Shown piece by piece: positions 18,809-27,210 of a stretch of DNA of 64,000 nucleotides. A program made the position numbers and the translations under genes. Source of the DNA: G965198795 sp965198795 (GTDB taxonomy: Bacteria; Pseudomonadota; Alphaproteobacteria; Rhodospirillales; Casp-alpha2); contig OZ240674.1 in the NCBI GenBank assembly GCA_965198795.1, positions 124,001 to 188,000 on the forward strand, in the 5' to 3' direction. Positions within the stretch are counted from its first letter, which is position 1, and every line of letters starts with the position of its first letter. The notes below the pieces were generated by a model. The model did no database searches. It was not told the DNA's origin and saw only the letters and a program-made list of their open reading frames with translations.

Positions 18809-18839
18809 GGATAATCCCAATATCGTTTTCGGATTATCC
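18809..18839. promoter_or_regulatory. Paired operator-like repeats upstream of repC
   Basis: Two near-palindromic 9-mers, GGATAATCC (18809-18817) and GGATTATCC (18831-18839), are exact reverse complements of each other, spaced 22 bp centre to centre (two helical turns). They lie about 90 bp before the repC start in an otherwise gene-free 313 bp spacer. A dimeric repressor or initiator site is the natural reading, by inference. Confidence 0.5.
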
Positions 18840-18927
18840 CGGTCCTCGCGGCGGTTGTCAACGGCGATGTTCATCGCCGAACCCTTTCCCTCGGCCTTTT
18901 TTCGCCCGGCGTCCGTCCCCTGAAAGG

Positions 18928-20367
18928 GTGACAATGCCGTGTCTTGAGTTCCGGGGTTCGCGCAGAGCCTCAAACGCCTATCTTTCAAGCCTCGCCCGCG
19001 CGAGAGAGTTCTCCGGCCTGCCCGACGGCATGACCCGGTTCGACCTGATCCATCTGGTCCGGGACGCCGGAGCATGCGTCGGCATGACCCGCCGCCAAAT
19101 CGAGCACCTGGAGTTCCTGATCACCTATACCCGGGACCGGGACTGGACCGCCGGAGAGCGGCCGGTGGTCTATCTGACGGTCATGTCCACGGCCCGCGCC
19201 CGCCAAGTCTCCGAACGCCAGGTGCGTAACCTGGAATACGGCTTGAGCGACGCCGGGGCGCTGACCTGGAACGATTCGGGCAATCACCGCAGGACCGGCA
19301 GGCGTGACGCGGACGGCCGCATCGTCTTCGCCTACGGGGTCGATCTCTCGCCCCTCGTCTCGCGGATCGCGGAGCTGGAGGCGTGGCGCGACAAATCACG
19401 CCGGGAGGGCGAGGAATGGGACCGGCTCAAGCGGTCCGTCTCGTCTTTGAAGCGCTCGATCCGGGCCATGCTGGCGAGAGCCGCCGACGAGGGCCTGGTC
19501 GATCTTGGGGACGACGCCTGGATCGACAAGACGGCGATCCTCGACTACCGCGTCCGGGCGGAGACCCCGCTCGCCCGGATGCGCGAGGCGGCGGGCAGGC
19601 TCCGGCTGTTGAGCGACGACCTGCAAGCGTTGGTCGGTTGTGGATGGCGGAAGGAAACTTCCCCCAAGGCGGAAGTTTCGTGCCGCCACATACATACTAC
19701 AAACAATCCCCCATCTGATAAATCAGATACATGTACCGCCGCCGCCGCCGGCGACGGGGAAGCGGACGCGCCCGGGGGCGCGGCGTTGGATTCGGGAGGG
19801 TCCGCCGGCGACGCCGCGTCACGCGGCGCTCCGTCGGCCCTCAATGACGACAGGGGAGAGGGGCGCGGAGCTCCGGAACCGCCCAGGGACCCCGATACGC
19901 CCCCTGGCGGCGATGGCGGCGGGGAACACGAGGGTACGGAAACCTTGGACCTGTTTCCCGAAGAGCGCCCGGCGTGGCGGGCCGACACGGGGATCCGGCA
20001 CGTCTCCCTGGAAAATCTCGTCGCCGTCCTGGGCGAGCGGTTCCTGTCCGTCATGCCCAAGTCCGTCATCACAGAGGGGGAACAACCCGCGTGGGAGGAC
20101 GTCGTTCACGCCGCCCGGGACCTGGCGCCGCTGCTGGGGATCGGCGAGCGGCTGCTATGGCGAGCTGCGGGCCTCATGGGCTGGCGGGCCGTGGCGGTTT
20201 GTATCGTGCTGATCGACCGGCGGAGCCGGGACGGCGCCGCCGACCCGGTGTTGAACGCGGGCGGGTATTTCCGGGGCTGCGTCGAGAAGGCCCGGCGCGG
20301 GGAGCTGCGCCTTCACGCCAGCGTCTTCGGGGCGCTCGGCCGACCCGGCGCGGGGAAAGAACAATGA
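18928..20367 (+). CDS. repC: Plasmid replication initiator, RepC family
   Basis: RepC is the replication initiator of alphaproteobacterial repABC plasmids. The N-terminal ~230 residues match the RepC DNA-binding domain: a winged-helix block with SERQVRNLEYGLSDAGALTW, NHRRTGRRDADGRIVFAYGVDLSPL and an arginine-rich helix. A low-complexity Gly/Ala/Pro/Asp linker at about residues 265-340 follows. The C-terminal domain carries LLWRAAGLMGWRAVAVCIVLIDRR and the family ending NAGGYFRGCVEKARRGELRLHASVFGALGR. Start is GTG at 18928, with ATG at 18934 an alternative. RepA and RepB partners are absent. In repABC plasmids the origin lies within repC, so this gene may contain a cryptic origin. Confidence 0.85.
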   Translation: MTMPCLEFRGSRRASNAYLSSLARAREFSGLPDGMTRFDLIHLVRDAGACVGMTRRQIEHLEFLITYTRDRDWTAGERPVVYLTVMSTARARQVSERQVRNLEYGLSDAGALTWNDSGNHRRTGRRDADGRIVFAYGVDLSPLVSRIAELEAWRDKSRREGEEWDRLKRSVSSLKRSIRAMLARAADEGLVDLGDDAWIDKTAILDYRVRAETPLARMREAAGRLRLLSDDLQALVGCGWRKETSPKAEVSCRHIHTTNNPPSDKSDTCTAAAAGDGEADAPGGAALDSGGSAGDAASRGAPSALNDDRGEGRGAPEPPRDPDTPPGGDGGGEHEGTETLDLFPEERPAWRADTGIRHVSLENLVAVLGERFLSVMPKSVITEGEQPAWEDVVHAARDLAPLLGIGERLLWRAAGLMGWRAVAVCIVLIDRRSRDGAADPVLNAGGYFRGCVEKARRGELRLHASVFGALGRPGAGKEQ

Positions 20368-20443
20368 GGGCGGCGGCATCCGCAGCCCCGATGAACCGCT
20401 TGGCGGGTAGAGATGCGACCCCTGTTCGAGTCGACTTTGTAAT

Positions 20444-20797
20444 TCAACAGCCAAGTTTTTTATGCATTGCAGCCCATTCATAATCGGGAAGAGTGCCGCC
20501 ATTTCCCGCCTTTACATCATTCAAAACCTGACACAGGCACGCTTGCCTTTCCTCTCCGACTGGCTCAACAATGTATGTATTCCGGCAGGTCTCTATTCGA
20601 CTTTGGATTGAGATCATTTCAGCATCGGAATATGTGTTCAATGCAAGGCGAAGAGCTTCACCCTTCTTCATGGCGTCATCGTCCGAACGCCGGGCCTCAA
20701 AAAACGCTTGGTAAGTCTCCGATCCTGTCCTGATAACATCCATCATCGCGCTGATCATTGCGGCGAGGGCGGTCCAGTCGGCTGGGTTTAAAGCCAT
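20444..20797 (-). CDS. Hypothetical protein, 117 residues
   Basis: I do not recognise the family. The start is well supported: a perfect AGGAGG lies six bases before the ATG at 20797. The sequence begins MALNPADWTALAAMISAMMDVIRTG and is mostly helical-looking, with Asp/Glu/Lys in the middle and four cysteines in the second half (two in QACLCQ). No signal peptide is seen. It points toward repC (convergent) and lies downstream of the cysteine peptidase gene on the same strand, 182 bp away. A protective or partner role for the peptidase is possible but unsupported. Confidence 0.6.
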   Translation of the reverse strand: MALNPADWTALAAMISAMMDVIRTGSETYQAFFEARRSDDDAMKKGEALRLALNTYSDAEMISIQSRIETCRNTYIVEPVGEERQACLCQVLNDVKAGNGGTLPDYEWAAMHKKLGC

Positions 20798-20979
20798 TTT
20801 TGCCTCCTGTTCTTAACCCGCATTCGCTAAGTTGTCACAGAGGTTGCACATGTAATGCACAAGCTTCTTGACCCGGTTTGCCTGGGGTAGTTGGCCAACA
20901 GGGGCAGTATTACCGTGTCTTAATCCGCGAAACCCGCTCTGCTAGGCAAGCTCCTTTGATTTTATCAGCGACGAAGCTA

Positions 20980-21702
20980 TCACTTTGACTCGCTGACGAT
21001 GAAGGACTCCGCCCATTGTAGGCGACCCTTGAACCTCCGATAGGAAATTCTGTACTGCCCGAATTCCAATTCTTCGGCACCAGCACGGGTATACGGATTT
21101 GCCCAAATATTGGGTGGAAATGGATACGGATCGTTTACAATCAGGTAATCTCCGTCGTCCTCGTAACCGACAATGAGTGCCACGTGCTCCGACCCCTGGA
21201 AGCTTGGCGGGCGGCCGCTCGGCGAAATTCCGGCAATAATCGGTTCACCGTCGTCGATCACGGAAATCAACTTGGAGCGAGAAAGATGGTGTGCCCTATG
21301 GCGCACTCTCAGGTTTGGTTGCGCGGAGCCTGTCATCGCCTCAATTCGCCTCGGGTATTCTTCTAGCATACGTTTGACATAAGAGCCTGAAGTTGCGGGT
21401 ACAATGCACTGGGGATTATAGCAGTTTAACCAGCAGGCATGACCCCAAGTGCCATAGGCCATGGTGCCGACGATCCCGCACTGGAAGTTGTTTCCAGGAT
21501 TCACATTGTCGACACCGAAATGCTCGAAGACCATTTCGCCTACAGCGACCCAACACCAGACGTGAGTGTCCTGAATTACGGGATCGATGTAGAGGTCTTT
21601 ATCGGCTAGAGTCGCGTTTGGAACGAGCAACACAGCGATGTGGAATACCATAGCGGTGATCCAAGCTGCCATTGTGTTCCCGATAGGCGGTTTAGTCGAC
21701 AT
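20980..21702 (-). CDS. Exported papain-like cysteine peptidase
   Basis: The product resembles the papain-like/C39-like cysteine peptidases used as exported proteases or effectors. The catalytic cysteine is in DTHVWCWVAVGEM, the histidine in SEHVALIVGYEDDGDYLIVNDPYP, and the following NDP supplies the third residue. The order Cys-His-Asp/Asn is correct. From the ATG at 21702 the leader MSTKPPIGNTMAAWITAMVFHIAVLL ends in NATLADK, a plausible signal peptide. The frame is open upstream to 21885, where a GGAAGGAAG precedes an ATG, but that extension looks non-coding. Several extra cysteines occur (QCGIVG, HACWLNCYNPQC). The gene looks less GC-rich than its neighbours, a sign of separate origin. 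Confidence 0.7.
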   Translation of the reverse strand: MSTKPPIGNTMAAWITAMVFHIAVLLVPNATLADKDLYIDPVIQDTHVWCWVAVGEMVFEHFGVDNVNPGNNFQCGIVGTMAYGTWGHACWLNCYNPQCIVPATSGSYVKRMLEEYPRRIEAMTGSAQPNLRVRHRAHHLSRSKLISVIDDGEPIIAGISPSGRPPSFQGSEHVALIVGYEDDGDYLIVNDPYPFPPNIWANPYTRAGAEELEFGQYRISYRRFKGRLQWAESFIVSESK

Positions 21703-21906
21703 TCTCCAGTCAACATTGCCCATATGACCCCAAAATTCGGTTGCGATGATAGCAGAAGAGACCCGATTCTGGAACCGTGATCTACGTTGCCACGAGGCGA
21801 ATCCCGTTTTCGACCGCCAGATCGGCTTTGACAGGGCCATTCCTCTCGGTTTAGTTCGTTCTGGACGCACTTCGCCTTCCATCATCTCTGCACTTCCTTC
21901 CTTCGT

Positions 21907-22149
21907 TCAACCCGCCGCCAGGATTGGTCGCCGCAATCGGTTTATCTGTCCCAGGATTTTGCGGAACAGGTCGCGGGGAACGGCGACCTCCGCCAACTGG
22001 GTGAGGCCGAGGGCATTATCGAGCTCCCGATAGGCGATGAACCCGGCGTCCGAGGTGATCCTGGAGCCGTGAAATTCCAGCTTCAGGCGGCGGTCGAAAC
22101 CGACCCGAAGCCCGTCCCGTTTTGATTCACCTCCGAATATACCATGCAT
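21907..22149 (-). pseudogene. IS1380-family transposase remnant (internal deletion)
   Basis: The first ~45 residues (GLRVGFDRRLKLEFHGSRITSD and AYRELDNALGLTQL) match the N-terminus of IS1380-family transposases, which are normally 430-470 residues. The frame then jumps straight to what looks like the C-terminal end (AEVAVPRDLFRKILGQINRLR) and stops at 80 residues. The DDE catalytic core is missing. It is best read as a non-autonomous internal-deletion derivative. The element ends were not located. Confidence 0.65.
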
Positions 22150-22886
22150 GCCGCTCCGTAAATTCGTCAGCCTCTTGATTTTTATAGTAATTTATCCACC
22201 CGAAAACATGAAATATCTGGATCACCTTGGGAATAGGGGTTTAATCAGATAGCTTGAGGCAGTACTACAAAACATTCTGTCTGTTGGGGAAAGCCTTCCC
22301 CTGTCTTCAACCGCGCGCCTTGGGAAGGCGCGCGTTTTCCGCCACCCCTTCGAGCGGGGGAGGCCCCCCGCAACGCCCCCCGTCGCGGCCGCCGGCCGGC
22401 GGCGCCTTGATCCTTCCCGCCCGGGCGGACGGCGAGGGTTCTCCGTTCCCCGCTTGACCGGACAAGCACGGCCTTTCCACCCCTTTTCTTTCCCGCCGTG
22501 ATCCGGTTGTTTCCTCTCCCGCCGTGATCCAGCCATTCCCTTGTCCGCCATCCATGACGGCCGCCGGCGGCTGTTTTCCGTTCCGCCGTCACCGGACGTG
22601 AGCGGGCGGGCACGGCCCCTCCGCCCGTTGCCTCTTCCGCCGTGATCCGGTCGTCCCATTCTTGGAGCCTTCGCCGGTCCGAACCCGGCCTTTCCCCGAT
22701 CTCTCCGGCCCCCGCCCGTTCATGACCTCGACCAGCCTGCTCCGGTCTCGCCTCTTGCCGGCAACCTGCCAAGACGGTTTCCGCAAGCGGACCCTCCGTC
22801 TTTCGGTTGCCCGCGGCTCGCCCTCCCGCGCCTCGGGTCGTGGTCAACGGGCCGCGAGGCCCCCGGAGAAAGAAAGGAAGAACATC
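22150..22886. other. Non-coding region with reiterated 12-mers and a strong hairpin, upstream of ssb
   Basis: About 740 bp without a convincing gene; the open frames here are low-complexity Arg/Gly shadows. The motif CCGCCGTGATCC occurs exactly three times (22493-22504, 22519-22530, 22637-22648), with a degenerate copy near 22583-22593, all in one orientation. A perfect 10-bp stem, CGCGCGCCTT-GGG-AAGGCGCGCG (22312-22334), is followed by TTTT. GGGGAAAGCCTTCCCC at 22277-22292 is a smaller hairpin. Position just before ssb and parB suggests an origin, leading-region or single-strand promoter function, by inference. Confidence 0.5.
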
Positions 22887-23228
22887 ATGTTCAACTTCGC
22901 CAACGCTCAAATCATGGGAAACGTCGGCCGCGTCGACATCAAGAACCACGGCGAGAGCCGTTACGCCCGGTTCTCCGTCGCGATCAACGACAGGTATAAA
23001 AAAGACGGGGAATGGATAGGCGTCACCCACTGGATCGACGTGGTGAGCTTCAAGCCTGCGACGGTGGACTACGTGGAGCGCAACATCGTCAAGGGACGGC
23101 TGGCCCACGTCACCGGAACCCTCAAATCCCGAACCTGGGAAAAGGACGGACGGACGTACAGCGCCGTCAGCCTGCACGCCGACGCCATCCAGGTGGGGCG
23201 TAAATCCAAAGACAATACCGAGACCTAA
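22887..23228 (+). CDS. ssb: Plasmid-type single-stranded DNA-binding protein
   Basis: An OB-fold protein that coats single-stranded DNA during plasmid replication or transfer. The 113-residue product shows the SSB pattern: NVGRVDIKNHGESRYARFSV, then WIDVVSFKP and YVERNIVKGRLAHVTGTLKSRTW with aromatic DNA-contact positions, then SLHADAIQVG. It starts at ATG 22887 after AAAGGAAG. It stops right after the OB fold and lacks the acidic ...DDDIPF-type tail with which chromosomal SSB recruits partner proteins. The upstream open frame is the repeat-bearing leader. It is followed by parB 104 bp later. Confidence 0.85.
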   Translation: MFNFANAQIMGNVGRVDIKNHGESRYARFSVAINDRYKKDGEWIGVTHWIDVVSFKPATVDYVERNIVKGRLAHVTGTLKSRTWEKDGRTYSAVSLHADAIQVGRKSKDNTET

Positions 23229-23332
23229 CCCATCACCATCGCGGGGATGGTCCCTTTCGCCAAGGGGGGGCCGTCCCCGTTTCACCCAAGCGGCGCGACG
23301 CCGCAATCATCACGCAAGAAAGGTAAAGACTG

Positions 23333-25075
23333 ATGAAACTCCAACAGATCAACGTCAACGACCTGCACGTCTCGCCCCTCAACCAAAGGGCCAAGGACAA
23401 TCCGAACATCGACGACATCCTGCCGTCGATCCGCCGGTTCGGCGTCTTGCAAACGCTGGCCGTGCACAAAAACGGCCAGGGCCATGGCGTCATCGCCGGA
23501 AGCCGCCGCTTGAAGGCCGCGCAAGCCGTCGCCAAGGAAACCGGCGAGCCGGTCATGGCGCCGTGCGCGGTCCTTGACGTGACCGACGAGGCCGACATGC
23601 GGACCATATCCCTGGTGGAGAACATGGCGCGGAAGGACCCGGACCCGATGACGGAGTTCGAGACCTTCGCCGCCCTAATCAAAGACGGACGCGAGGTCGC
23701 CGACGTCGCCGCCCTGTTCGGCGTCAGTGAGCGGGCGGTGAGGCAACGCCTGGCGCTTGGCGGCCTCAAGCCCGCCATCCGCAAGCTCTACCGCGAAGAG
23801 GCCATCGACCACGGCACGGCGAAGTATCTGACCATGGCCTCGACCCGCCAACAGGCGGAATGGCTGCGGCTGTGGAAGGCGGAAGACGAACACGCGCCCA
23901 CCGGCTGGCAATTGAGGACGTGGCTGTTCGACGGGCGGGGGATCTCCGTTCGCGCCGCCATCTTCGACCTGGACGCGTTCAAGGGCCGCATCGTCACCGA
24001 CTTGTTCGGGGATGAGGCGTATTTCGCGGACAGTAATGAGTTCTGGAAACACCAGAACGAGGGTATCGCGGCGTGTGTGGAAGCCCATGAACAGGCCGGA
24101 TGGTCGGAAGTGGTGCTGCTGGAAACCGGACGGCAGTTTTACAGGTGGGAACATGCCGAGAAGCCGAAGCAAGACGGCGGACGGGTCTATATCCAGGTGG
24201 ATTATGACGGCAGTGTGAACATCCATGCCGGGTACGTCACCAAGGCCGAGGCGCGGAGAGCCGGGAAGATCGCCAGAGGCGAAACAAGCGGCGAACGGCT
24301 GGAGCCGAAAGATCAACCGGCGGTCCGCCCGGAACTGACCAAGGCGGCGGAGACCTACGTCAACCTGCATCGTCACAATGCGGTCCGCGCGGCGGTGGCG
24401 AACAACCCCAAGATGGCGCTCCGCTTGGTGCTCGCCCACGCCATGGGCGGCGCGGGCCTCTGGTCCGTGCGGGCCGACACGCGTGGGATATTGAGAACCC
24501 GCGACGACGCCTATCGGGAAAGCGTCGGCCAATCCAAGGACGCCCGGGCGTTCGAGAACAAACGCCGGAAGGCGCTCAAGACGCTCGACCTTGAGGACGG
24601 CGATGTTGCGGACGCCGCGTCTTATGGCGAGGAGACCCGCGCCGCCCAAATCCTCGCCCGGCTGTTGAAGCTGTCCGACGCCAAGGTGATGGACATTCTG
24701 GCCGTGGTCATGGCCGAAACCCTGCAAAGCGGGTCGGGCATGGCCGAGGTCGCGGGCGAGCTGCTCGAAGTGGACATGTCCGAGACCTATGCGCCCGACG
24801 ACGTGTTCTTCTCCCTGATCAAGGACAGGAAGGCCATCGGCGCCATGCTTGGCGAGGTCGCCGGTCGAACCGTCGCCGACGGCAACCTGACCGCCACAGG
24901 CAAGGTCAAGAAGGCCATCATCCGCGATTGTCTGAACGGAACCAACGGACGCGCCAAGGTCAAAGCCTGGACGCCGGGATACTTCGAGTTCCCGTTCCGC
25001 GCCCATGACCGCGCGGACGGCCTGGACGCTCCGGCGAAACGCGCCCGGCTGGCCCATATCTTCCCGCAAGACTAA
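23333..25075 (+). CDS. Long ParB/RepB/Spo0J-family protein
   Basis: The 580-residue protein has an N-terminal ParB domain: DLHVSPLNQRAKDNPNIDDILPSI, the box VIAGSRRLKAAQAV and SLVENMARKDPDPMTEFE. These are followed by the HTH segment VADVAALFGVSERAVRQRLALG. The remaining ~400 residues are a long extension seen in ParB-like proteins of alphaproteobacterial plasmids and integrative elements, where they sit beside ssb-type genes. Whether it partitions DNA or regulates transcription is not clear, because no cognate ParA adjoins it (the nearest P-loop protein is the TraL-like one at 36.5 kb). A strong terminator follows at 25100. Confidence 0.85.
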   Translation: MKLQQINVNDLHVSPLNQRAKDNPNIDDILPSIRRFGVLQTLAVHKNGQGHGVIAGSRRLKAAQAVAKETGEPVMAPCAVLDVTDEADMRTISLVENMARKDPDPMTEFETFAALIKDGREVADVAALFGVSERAVRQRLALGGLKPAIRKLYREEAIDHGTAKYLTMASTRQQAEWLRLWKAEDEHAPTGWQLRTWLFDGRGISVRAAIFDLDAFKGRIVTDLFGDEAYFADSNEFWKHQNEGIAACVEAHEQAGWSEVVLLETGRQFYRWEHAEKPKQDGGRVYIQVDYDGSVNIHAGYVTKAEARRAGKIARGETSGERLEPKDQPAVRPELTKAAETYVNLHRHNAVRAAVANNPKMALRLVLAHAMGGAGLWSVRADTRGILRTRDDAYRESVGQSKDARAFENKRRKALKTLDLEDGDVADAASYGEETRAAQILARLLKLSDAKVMDILAVVMAETLQSGSGMAEVAGELLEVDMSETYAPDDVFFSLIKDRKAIGAMLGEVAGRTVADGNLTATGKVKKAIIRDCLNGTNGRAKVKAWTPGYFEFPFRAHDRADGLDAPAKRARLAHIFPQD

Positions 25076-25099
25076 CGCCCCCCAAGACTAACATTTCGA

Positions 25100-25135
25100 G
25101 GGCGGCGCCCGACCGGCGCCGCCCTTTCCTTTTCG
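25100..25135 (+). terminator. Rho-independent terminator after parB
   Basis: GGGCGGCGCC (25100-25109) pairs perfectly with GGCGCCGCCC (25115-25124) around a 5-base loop and is followed by TTTCCTTTTCG. It closes the ssb-parB transcript. Confidence 0.85.
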
Positions 25136-25175
25136 CGGAAAACTGATATAGATGAAGGGAAGGAGAACAGACCGA

Positions 25176-25436
25176 ATGACCGTCCCCGCGTTCAGACTGG
25201 AGGAAGCCGGGTTCACCCGCGACCAAGTGGAGGCCCTTGCCGAGTTCATGGGCGGAAGCATGGCCACCAAGGCCGACATCGAGCGGCTCGAAGGCAAGAT
25301 CATCGGCCTTGAAGGCAAGATAAATACCGATGTCGAGCGGCTTGGAGGCAAGATCACCCTCGTCTACTGGATGCTGGGTTTGATCCTCCTGGTCGAGGTC
25401 GTCCCGTATCTGAAAGCCTTCTTCGGCGGCGGCTGA
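25176..25436 (+). CDS. Small coiled-coil membrane-anchored protein
   Basis: About 86 residues from the ATG at 25176, which follows AAGGAGA at a good distance (an upstream ATG at 25152 lacks this). The N-terminal part (MTVPAFRLEEAGFTRDQVEALAEF) leads into a heptad-like coiled coil with a repeated IERLEGKI/LEGKI/VERLGGKI. A single C-terminal membrane helix follows (LVYWMLGLILLVEVVPYL). The layout resembles DUF1640/CCDC90-like small proteins. The function is unknown. It is flanked by terminators on both sides, so it is a single-gene unit. Confidence 0.65.
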   Translation: MTVPAFRLEEAGFTRDQVEALAEFMGGSMATKADIERLEGKIIGLEGKINTDVERLGGKITLVYWMLGLILLVEVVPYLKAFFGGG

Positions 25437-25460
25437 CGGCCCCACCCAGCTCCCGTTCCC

Positions 25461-25495
25461 AAGCCTCGCCACGCAGGCCGCACGGCGGGGCTTTT
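25461..25495 (+). terminator. Terminator between the coiled-coil gene and the serine recombinase
   Basis: AAGCCTCGCC (25461-25470) pairs with GGCGGGGCTT (25484-25493, one G-U) and is followed by TTC within a CTTTTC run. It lies in the 61 bp between convergent genes and may serve both. Confidence 0.7.
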
Positions 25496-25497
25496 CA

Positions 25498-27138
25498 TCA
25501 TCCTTCCCGCCCCATCGTCTCCGGCCAAGCGTCCGCCAGCAGCAGCCAGACCCCGGGCCACGGCGCTGGGGTCAACTCGACGGCGACGTCCGAGCCTCGC
25601 GCTTGATCCGGGATCGGAGTCTGGACGATCCGCGCCACCAGAAGGCCCAGCGCCCGGCGCAACAGACGCGCGTGGGCCGGATCGTAAAACTCCCGTTCCA
25701 TGCGCCCCAGGGCGCGGGAGAGCCCGGCGCGGATCGCCGCCTCGTCCGGCGGCGGCGGCGGAGTCAATTTCATCCGCCGCTTGATCCGCGCCGCCTCGTC
25801 CTCCAGCTTGCGGATGCGCTTGATCGCCTGTTCGTGATGAACGCCTTCCTCCACCGCCGTAAGCAGCCGCCCGACGCGGCCGTGGATTCGAGAGTGCTTC
25901 GCCACCAGTCGTCTCTGGCGTTCCGTGTCATTTGCCAAGGCTTGGGCCACATGAGGCCGGATGTCCGGGGAACGGGCCAGGGAGTCGCCGAGCAGCGGAA
26001 ACACCGCCTCGACCAAGCGCGGCGTCCTTACCGCCCGGTAGTTCCGGCACTTCCGGGTGAACCGGGCCGTGGCGCAGACGTAGCGCTGGGCGTCGGCCAG
26101 GTTGGCCAGGCCGCCGCATGCGCCGCACCGGACCAGGCCCGTGAACGGTTGCACACGTAATGTTCTCGCCGGCTCCGCCGCCGCCGGGTCCGGGAGAGCG
26201 GCGCGGACCTTCGGGCGGGGGCCGCGCGGCGGTAAGGCCCGGTCCCGGGCCAGCCGGGCCTGGACGCGCTTCCACAAGGGTTCCTCGATGATCCGCAAGT
26301 GCGGCGCTTCGGCTCTGACCCACTCGGACTCCGGGTTGATGGCGCGGCGCGCCCGGCCCGTCTCGGGGTTGATGATCTTGCGGCGGCGATTGAATATCAG
26401 AACGCCCCGGTAAATTTCCAAACGCAATATCCCGCTGTAACTGGAAGGCGGTCCCCTGAGCGTCGGCGACTTCCAGATGTTACCCGAAGGCGAGGGGACG
26501 CCATCGTTGTTCAAATCCCTGGCGATCACCTTGACGGGCTTTCCGTCCGCAAACTCCTGGAAGATGCGCCGGACGATCCCCGCCCGCTCCTCGTCGATCT
26601 CGCGAACGCCGTTCACCGTTCGGTTGCGCCCGTCCACCACGCCCCGCACGGCCCGGTAGCCGTAGGCCAGGCCGCCCGCCGCCCGGCCTTCCGCCGCGCG
26701 GGCCATCTGGCCTCTCAATATCCTCGCCTTCAGGTCGTCGAGGAACAACGCGTTCATCACGCCCTTCACGCCCACGTGCATCTTCGAGACCGGCCCCTCA
26801 TGGATGGTCAATATCTCCACCCCGGCGTAGTCCAGGCGCTCGTGAATCGCGGCCAAGTCTTTCAGGTTGCGCGAGATGCGGTCCAGGCCCTCCGCCGCCA
26901 ACACGTCGAAGGTGCCCGAGGCCGCCGCTTTCAACAGCGCCTTGAGACCGGGGCGGGCCATGCGCGATCCGGTCATTCCGGCGTCCGAGAACACCACGGC
27001 CAGGTCCCCGGAAACGCCGAACCGGCGCTCGATCAAGGCCCGGCACGCGCGGATCTGGTCGTCGATGCTGGAGGGGTTTTGCAACTCGGTGGAATAGCGG
27101 GCGTAGATCATCACCCGCTCAGGGGACGGCGTGTTCAT
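25498..27138 (-). CDS. Large serine recombinase
   Basis: A site-specific integrase/resolvase. From ATG 27138 it is about 546 residues. The resolvase catalytic domain has the nucleophile serine in YARYSTELQNPSSIDDQI, with GLDRISRNLKDL and LDDLKARILRGQ later. The recombinase domain (GYRAVRGVVDGRNRTVNGVREID...) follows. A zinc ribbon lies at VRCGACGGLANL through CATARFTRKCRNYRAV, and there is a coiled-coil C-terminal arm. The domain order is that of phage- and ICE-type integrases. Such genes usually sit at an element end beside attP; this one is internal, so the island may be a fusion of two elements. The upstream region carries repeats and a palindrome that could be its site. Confidence 0.9.
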   Translation of the reverse strand: MNTPSPERVMIYARYSTELQNPSSIDDQIRACRALIERRFGVSGDLAVVFSDAGMTGSRMARPGLKALLKAAASGTFDVLAAEGLDRISRNLKDLAAIHERLDYAGVEILTIHEGPVSKMHVGVKGVMNALFLDDLKARILRGQMARAAEGRAAGGLAYGYRAVRGVVDGRNRTVNGVREIDEERAGIVRRIFQEFADGKPVKVIARDLNNDGVPSPSGNIWKSPTLRGPPSSYSGILRLEIYRGVLIFNRRRKIINPETGRARRAINPESEWVRAEAPHLRIIEEPLWKRVQARLARDRALPPRGPRPKVRAALPDPAAAEPARTLRVQPFTGLVRCGACGGLANLADAQRYVCATARFTRKCRNYRAVRTPRLVEAVFPLLGDSLARSPDIRPHVAQALANDTERQRRLVAKHSRIHGRVGRLLTAVEEGVHHEQAIKRIRKLEDEAARIKRRMKLTPPPPPDEAAIRAGLSRALGRMEREFYDPAHARLLRRALGLLVARIVQTPIPDQARGSDVAVELTPAPWPGVWLLLADAWPETMGREG

Positions 27139-27210
27139 CGCCCCATTGATAACCGGGAAAACGATGCGGAGGCACGGAGTTTTTACCCAAGATGTGTTTT
27201 CCGAACAAAT

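Noticed and set aside
22245..23306. A 353-residue minus-strand frame opposite the repeat region and ssb
   Set aside because: Low-complexity Arg/Gly sequence antisense to ssb; no domain and no ribosome-binding site.
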